DNA from: Typha latifolia
Lineage: Eukaryota > Streptophyta > Magnoliopsida > Poales > Typhaceae
DNA: 64,000 nucleotides
Assembly: GCA_019914945.1 (NCBI GenBank)
Contig: CM034110.1
Coordinates: forward strand, 9,627,808-9,691,807
Reading direction: 5' to 3'
The notes under the pieces are model-generated. The model searched no databases, was not told the origin of the DNA, and was given only the letters and a program-made list of their open reading frames with translations. Below are positions 60,101-64,000 of the stretch, one piece after another (within the stretch, counting starts at the first letter, position 1; the number at the start of each line of letters is the position of its first letter). The position numbers and the translations under genes were made by a program.

Positions 60101-63100
60101 TTGTATCTGACTATATAGCTTAAATAATAAACATCACCTTCCCATATATTGCACTTTTACCCCCTAGTAATACCTTTATTTTTTCATGTATAATATTTTT
60201 ACCATTGCCATGAAAGACATCCTATTCAGTAACATTTACAAGAGCACTACAAATGACTTGTAGCTCAAAAGAATGTTTTCAATTTACCAGCAAAGGAGTA
60301 TCTGGAATCATTTTCCTGCAATGACTGTGCTCTCCCAATAAGAAGTTGCAATCCAAGTAAGGCCTTCAGAAAAAGTCACATTAACAGATAACATAATAAC
60401 GATTTAACAATCCACAATTACAGATAGTGGCAGGATAAGAACTTGTACTGCTAAGTGCTAACCAATTTCATACCTTTGAGAGAGGACTATTCAGTGGAAA
60501 TGCCAAAAGAGACTCAGTAATCTCCAATATATTCTGGAGAATTGGATGATCGGACCATTCATCCAGAAAGTTCTTAACTCGATCTCTGAGCACGGTCAGC
60601 GGCTTCACCATTTTAAACATTACTGAAGCATTTGGTTCCTATAAAAAAATGAAAAAATCGAGTATCAAATAAAACATCTTTACATAAACAAAATAGAACT
60701 GACCTATTAGATCACCTTGTATATGTTGTAAGAATTAGTCAGCTTGCAAGAAATGCCTGAAGTCTGTTCATAATCCAAACATAATCGGAGTAGGTGTTCC
60801 GGCATTAGGTGGTCATCTAACATGGAGGATGTATATGACTGCAGGTCTGGAAAGAAAAATGTCCATAATAAGCTCATCCCTGTGAAGAATACTAGATCAT
60901 GAAAGAATTGAACAATACTCCAAAAGACTACCTTTTATTAGTGTAGCCCCCAGTCCATAGGACTCCATGAAAGATTGCAGCCTGTGCTCATCAGCTATGT
61001 GGCAAACACCGGGCTATATACATTCACAATTAGATCATTCAAGAAATACACCATAGAGTACAACATTCTAATAATGAACAATTTTGGTCATGTAACTCAA
61101 ACGGAAAAGATGGCGGATTTTTCAGGACCACTGTTAAATGGTACAATAAAAGGAAAGATATGTCACTGCAAATTGTGAAGCAATCCAAATCTGAAAATTA
61201 CTTGTATCTGATGCTTTTAACAGCTATGGAGGAAATATTGGATCAACAAAATAAATGAACAGCATACCTTCTCAACAAGGTCACTTGACCCAAATAATTG
61301 GTTGTGGATGAGCACAACACTGCTCAATATAGACTCAGGAATGAGGTCCCAGTCTTCCTCCACATTTTCATATTCTTTCGTAGCTGTATTCTGGAATCAA
61401 ATAGTTATTATAAACGTACAGTAAAAGAAACCTAGAAGTTTCATAAATAATAAAACAAATGCAGGAAGATAAAATGTATCACCATTTTCATGAATTCTTG
61501 TCCTAATCTTTCTTCGGTCTCAGAAGTCATATTTCCATCGGTGTCTAGCGCCAAAAGAGCTGACATATCTCCTTCCAAGATGTCTTCTATCCTGATCAAG
61601 CGTGGTCTAAACTTGTAATACTGACCCTCATCGTACTCCTTGACTTTCCTTCGGGATTTCATATCAACCCATAGGCTTGTAAAATGGCCAAATATATTGT
61701 GCAAGCACTGGTAAGACAGTATTACGTCAAATACTTCTCTATATTGGGATGCACATTTCACAATGATTGAGTTAAAGCATGAGAACACTACCGAGAAAGA
61801 ATCTTTGTCCATCAGTAGAGAAGAACCAACGCGATGTGCCGTACGCATCAACATAATGTGATAAATTGAAGTTATAAGCTGAGCAGGGAAGTGCTGCAAA
61901 AAAATATAATTTAACCAATCATAAACAGCACGAAAGAAAAGTATGCAACGTATGCATGAATTTGCAAATCTAAGGGCAGCAAAAGGGAGGCAGAATTATT
62001 CATATGGTAGCAACAGTTTGAAGCACTAACTGCATCAGTAGATCTGGTCTCATCCGACATAGCAATGAGCTTCTTCAACAGATTAATCTGACCAACCTGT
62101 GTGCTTTCAAATCCATTTTGATCACTTACTAAAAATGTGGAGTCTATCTCATGTAAATCAATAGATACAGCTGGAAACTGCATGAGAGAATAAATTGCAT
62201 CCTGCAGCATAAATGTGATTGTCAGTTTTATGACAGTCATGGACTAGTAGTGAAAGAAAACCTGTGAAAATAAAGTAACAGAAATTTCAAGCATCGTTAC
62301 AAGGTATCAGACGCGCAATAAACAAGAGCTGGCATGTCTTATTATATGGTAAAGATGAATGGTAGCTTAACAGGCCACTAGAAGAATTGTTGGCAATTAC
62401 GAGCCAATAAGGCAGATCTCCAAGTTGGCTTACAAATAAATGCCAGGTGAATATATTAGTATTGTAGGAAGATATTACTGAGCATAAAGTTGATAATGCT
62501 TTTACCCAGAAGAAATAAATACAGAAGGTACCTAGGAGGCTACAAAAGTAATAAGCAAAGCACAAACATAATAGAAAATGACTTGAACTCCAGGATTGCA
62601 AATCTAAAAGATCCATACTGGAGTCTCTAGTATATAAACCATGGAAAAAATGTACAAAAAATATAAATCTGCAAAAGGCCATATTCACTTACAGAAACTC
62701 TAGTAGAAGTTCAAAAAACAAAAAAGGTTTTAGGAAAACTTGTGAACAATAATAACCAACAATATCTATAGTAATTAAGGGAGAAATTTCCAACAATTTC
62801 TATAGCAATTAAAGGAGAAATTTGTTACTCCAGGCGTGAATGCTTAACATTTACATTCATGGGAACAATTACAAACAAGGTAAGATTATCATAGTATAAT
62901 ACAACAAATCAAAGTTGTACTGAGTAACAGCTAAGCAGGTAAGCACCGTAAGGCAGTTCGTCAATATATGACGTCAAGGCACAACAACAAAAAAAAAACA
63001 CTAATAAATAGCTCTGAACACAAACAGCAATTGTGCTTATGATGCTTATGGCAATCACCATCCCTAGAACATTATCATAGATTATTCCTAGTTATGAAGA

Positions 63101-63685
63101 CTAACTAATCGGGCTTGTATCTTAATTAGATATGCATGCTTATGACAATCACCATCCCGAGAACAAAGCTCCAAGAGAGTAGATTATACTAACCAAAATT
63201 CTTCCAATATTTTCTTCTTCGACCTTATTCAAATAATCTCTCTCAATGGCACTAGAAACAGCAATTGACAAGCCAAATTTCATTTCATACACAGCAACTT
63301 GAATTGGTTGAATCAAGTCAGCATACTCAGAATATTCTTCTGACAGTCTTTTAATAAAGTTGGCCGATGAAACCTGCATTTAATGATTAAGTATAGATGA
63401 CTAAGTAAAAGTCGGGAATCCACAGACAGGGAAATGAAAAAAGCAATTATTTGTGTCCACATGTCCTGTGTTTGTGTATGAAGAGAGCAAGAGAGAGTAA
63501 GAGAATTCCCTGTGAACATATTCTACCTGCCAACTGCAAGCCCTATCAACAAATAATGGAAGATTTTCATTGCACTTCAGGTCCATATCCAACATCAAAA
63601 GAACTGATACAAGCTCTCTGAATCTGAAGTCAGCACAGACTGATCTTAATCTATTACACTTGGAAGGTTGAGGACGAAAAACAAC
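51199..63685 (-). CDS. MDN1: Midasin (MDN1/REA1), C-terminal part; gene continues past the right edge
   Basis: Thirty-one minus-strand exons were read: 63685-63527, 63373-63194, 62201-62031, 61893-61483, 61390-61268, 61013-60932, 60846-60716, 60638-60474, 60363-60288, 59907-59795, 59699-59620, 59542-59429, 58799-58737, 58651-58492, 58346-58189, 58073-57966 (the acceptor side may be 58063, which fits the phases), 57869-57640, 57391-57134, 57046-56920, 56844-56777, 56688-56530, 56454-56233, 54949-54656, 54557-54411, 54319-54116, 54033-52369, 52285-52004, 51923-51744, 51642-51544, 51453-51328, 51231-51199. They encode about 2,125 C-terminal residues. The long linker region is followed by a very Asp/Glu-rich domain (exon 54033-52369) and the MIDAS domain with VVVAVDDSRSMSES (about 52166-52205). 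Midasin is a giant nuclear AAA-ATPase that removes assembly factors from pre-60S ribosomes; the MIDAS domain grips UBL-domain factors. The AAA ring lies outside this window. It ends WFELMQNLND. Confidence 0.92.
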
Positions 63686-64000
63686 CTGCAAGTATGAGAG
63701 GATATCAAGAAACAGAAAAAAGCTAGCAAAGTAATCTCTTCACATATCCTCTCGCAAGGAGAAAAAAAGGAATAACATAATGCACAATTATGGATCCTAT
63801 ATGTTCAACTACCTTAGATGACATTTTTATGACTTCCAAGTTTTTTTCCCAAATTCTAACCAATAACACCGGAATAGTAGGCCCCCTATCAGAGAAGGGT
63901 TCACAAGCCCTCTATCAGAGAAGAATTTGCAAACAATCTTATCCTTTATGATCTGTGAATAATTGGACCAACTCTAATTATAGTGAGGTGATCAGCAAAG
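63686..64000 (-). other. Probable midasin intron running off the window
   Basis: No exon was recognised to the right of 63685. The sequence is AT-rich and carries a repeated CCCTCTATCAGAGAAG-like phrase (about 63884 and 63909). The coding sequence upstream of the exon at 63685 must lie beyond 64000. Confidence 0.5.

Noticed and set aside
1..64000. CRISPR arrays, operons, tRNA or rRNA genes
   Set aside because: No array of spaced repeats, no tRNA-like cloverleaf arms and no rRNA sequence were noticed. The window is plant nuclear gene-space, so bacterial features are not expected.

Overview
This is nuclear DNA of a flowering plant. Genes are split by AT-rich GT-AG introns, intergenic DNA is AT-rich with long dinucleotide microsatellites, and every recognisable protein belongs to a plant family. 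The intronless or nearly intronless genes (glycine-rich proteins, O-fucosyltransferase-like, C2H2 zinc finger, TIP aquaporin) have very GC-rich third codon positions. That suggests a monocot, possibly a non-grass one; this is inference, not proof.

Layout. 0.6-4.7 kb: two tandem glycine-rich secreted proteins on the minus strand. 5.4-6.1 kb: a short-chain dehydrogenase pseudogene with a stop, frameshifts and a lost catalytic lysine. 6.4-8.1 kb: an intronless O-fucosyltransferase-family gene. 10.9-20.3 kb: an 18-exon nodulin/glutamine-synthetase-like (FluG/NodGS) gene that contains an AT-AC (U12-type) intron and a nested transposon in intron 1. 21.5-25.0 and 26.8-30.4 kb: two tandem RabC/Rab18-type GTPase genes. 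They were made by a segmental duplication that also copied the 3' end of the NodGS gene, now a broken fragment at 25.6-26.1 kb. 35.0-35.9 kb: a TIP1-type tonoplast aquaporin (minus). 38.6-40.7 kb: a 12-exon CHY-zinc-finger/RING E3 ligase (minus). 42.3-44.2 kb: a 6-exon ankyrin-repeat protein. 47.0-47.7 kb: a two-finger C2H2 (ZAT-type, EAR) transcription factor. 49.6-49.9 kb: a decayed copy of the midasin 3' end. 51.2-63.7 kb: the 3' portion of a midasin (MDN1/REA1) gene (minus) whose 5' part lies beyond the right edge.

The genes do not form one pathway; this is ordinary plant gene-space with housekeeping and regulatory genes side by side. The distinctive points are structural: a segmental duplication with a readable junction, two 3'-end gene fragments, one U12-type and at least one GC-AG intron, near-identical 138-bp coding repeats in a glycine-rich protein, and several short tandem duplications. 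All exon coordinates were worked out by hand from reading frames and splice signals.
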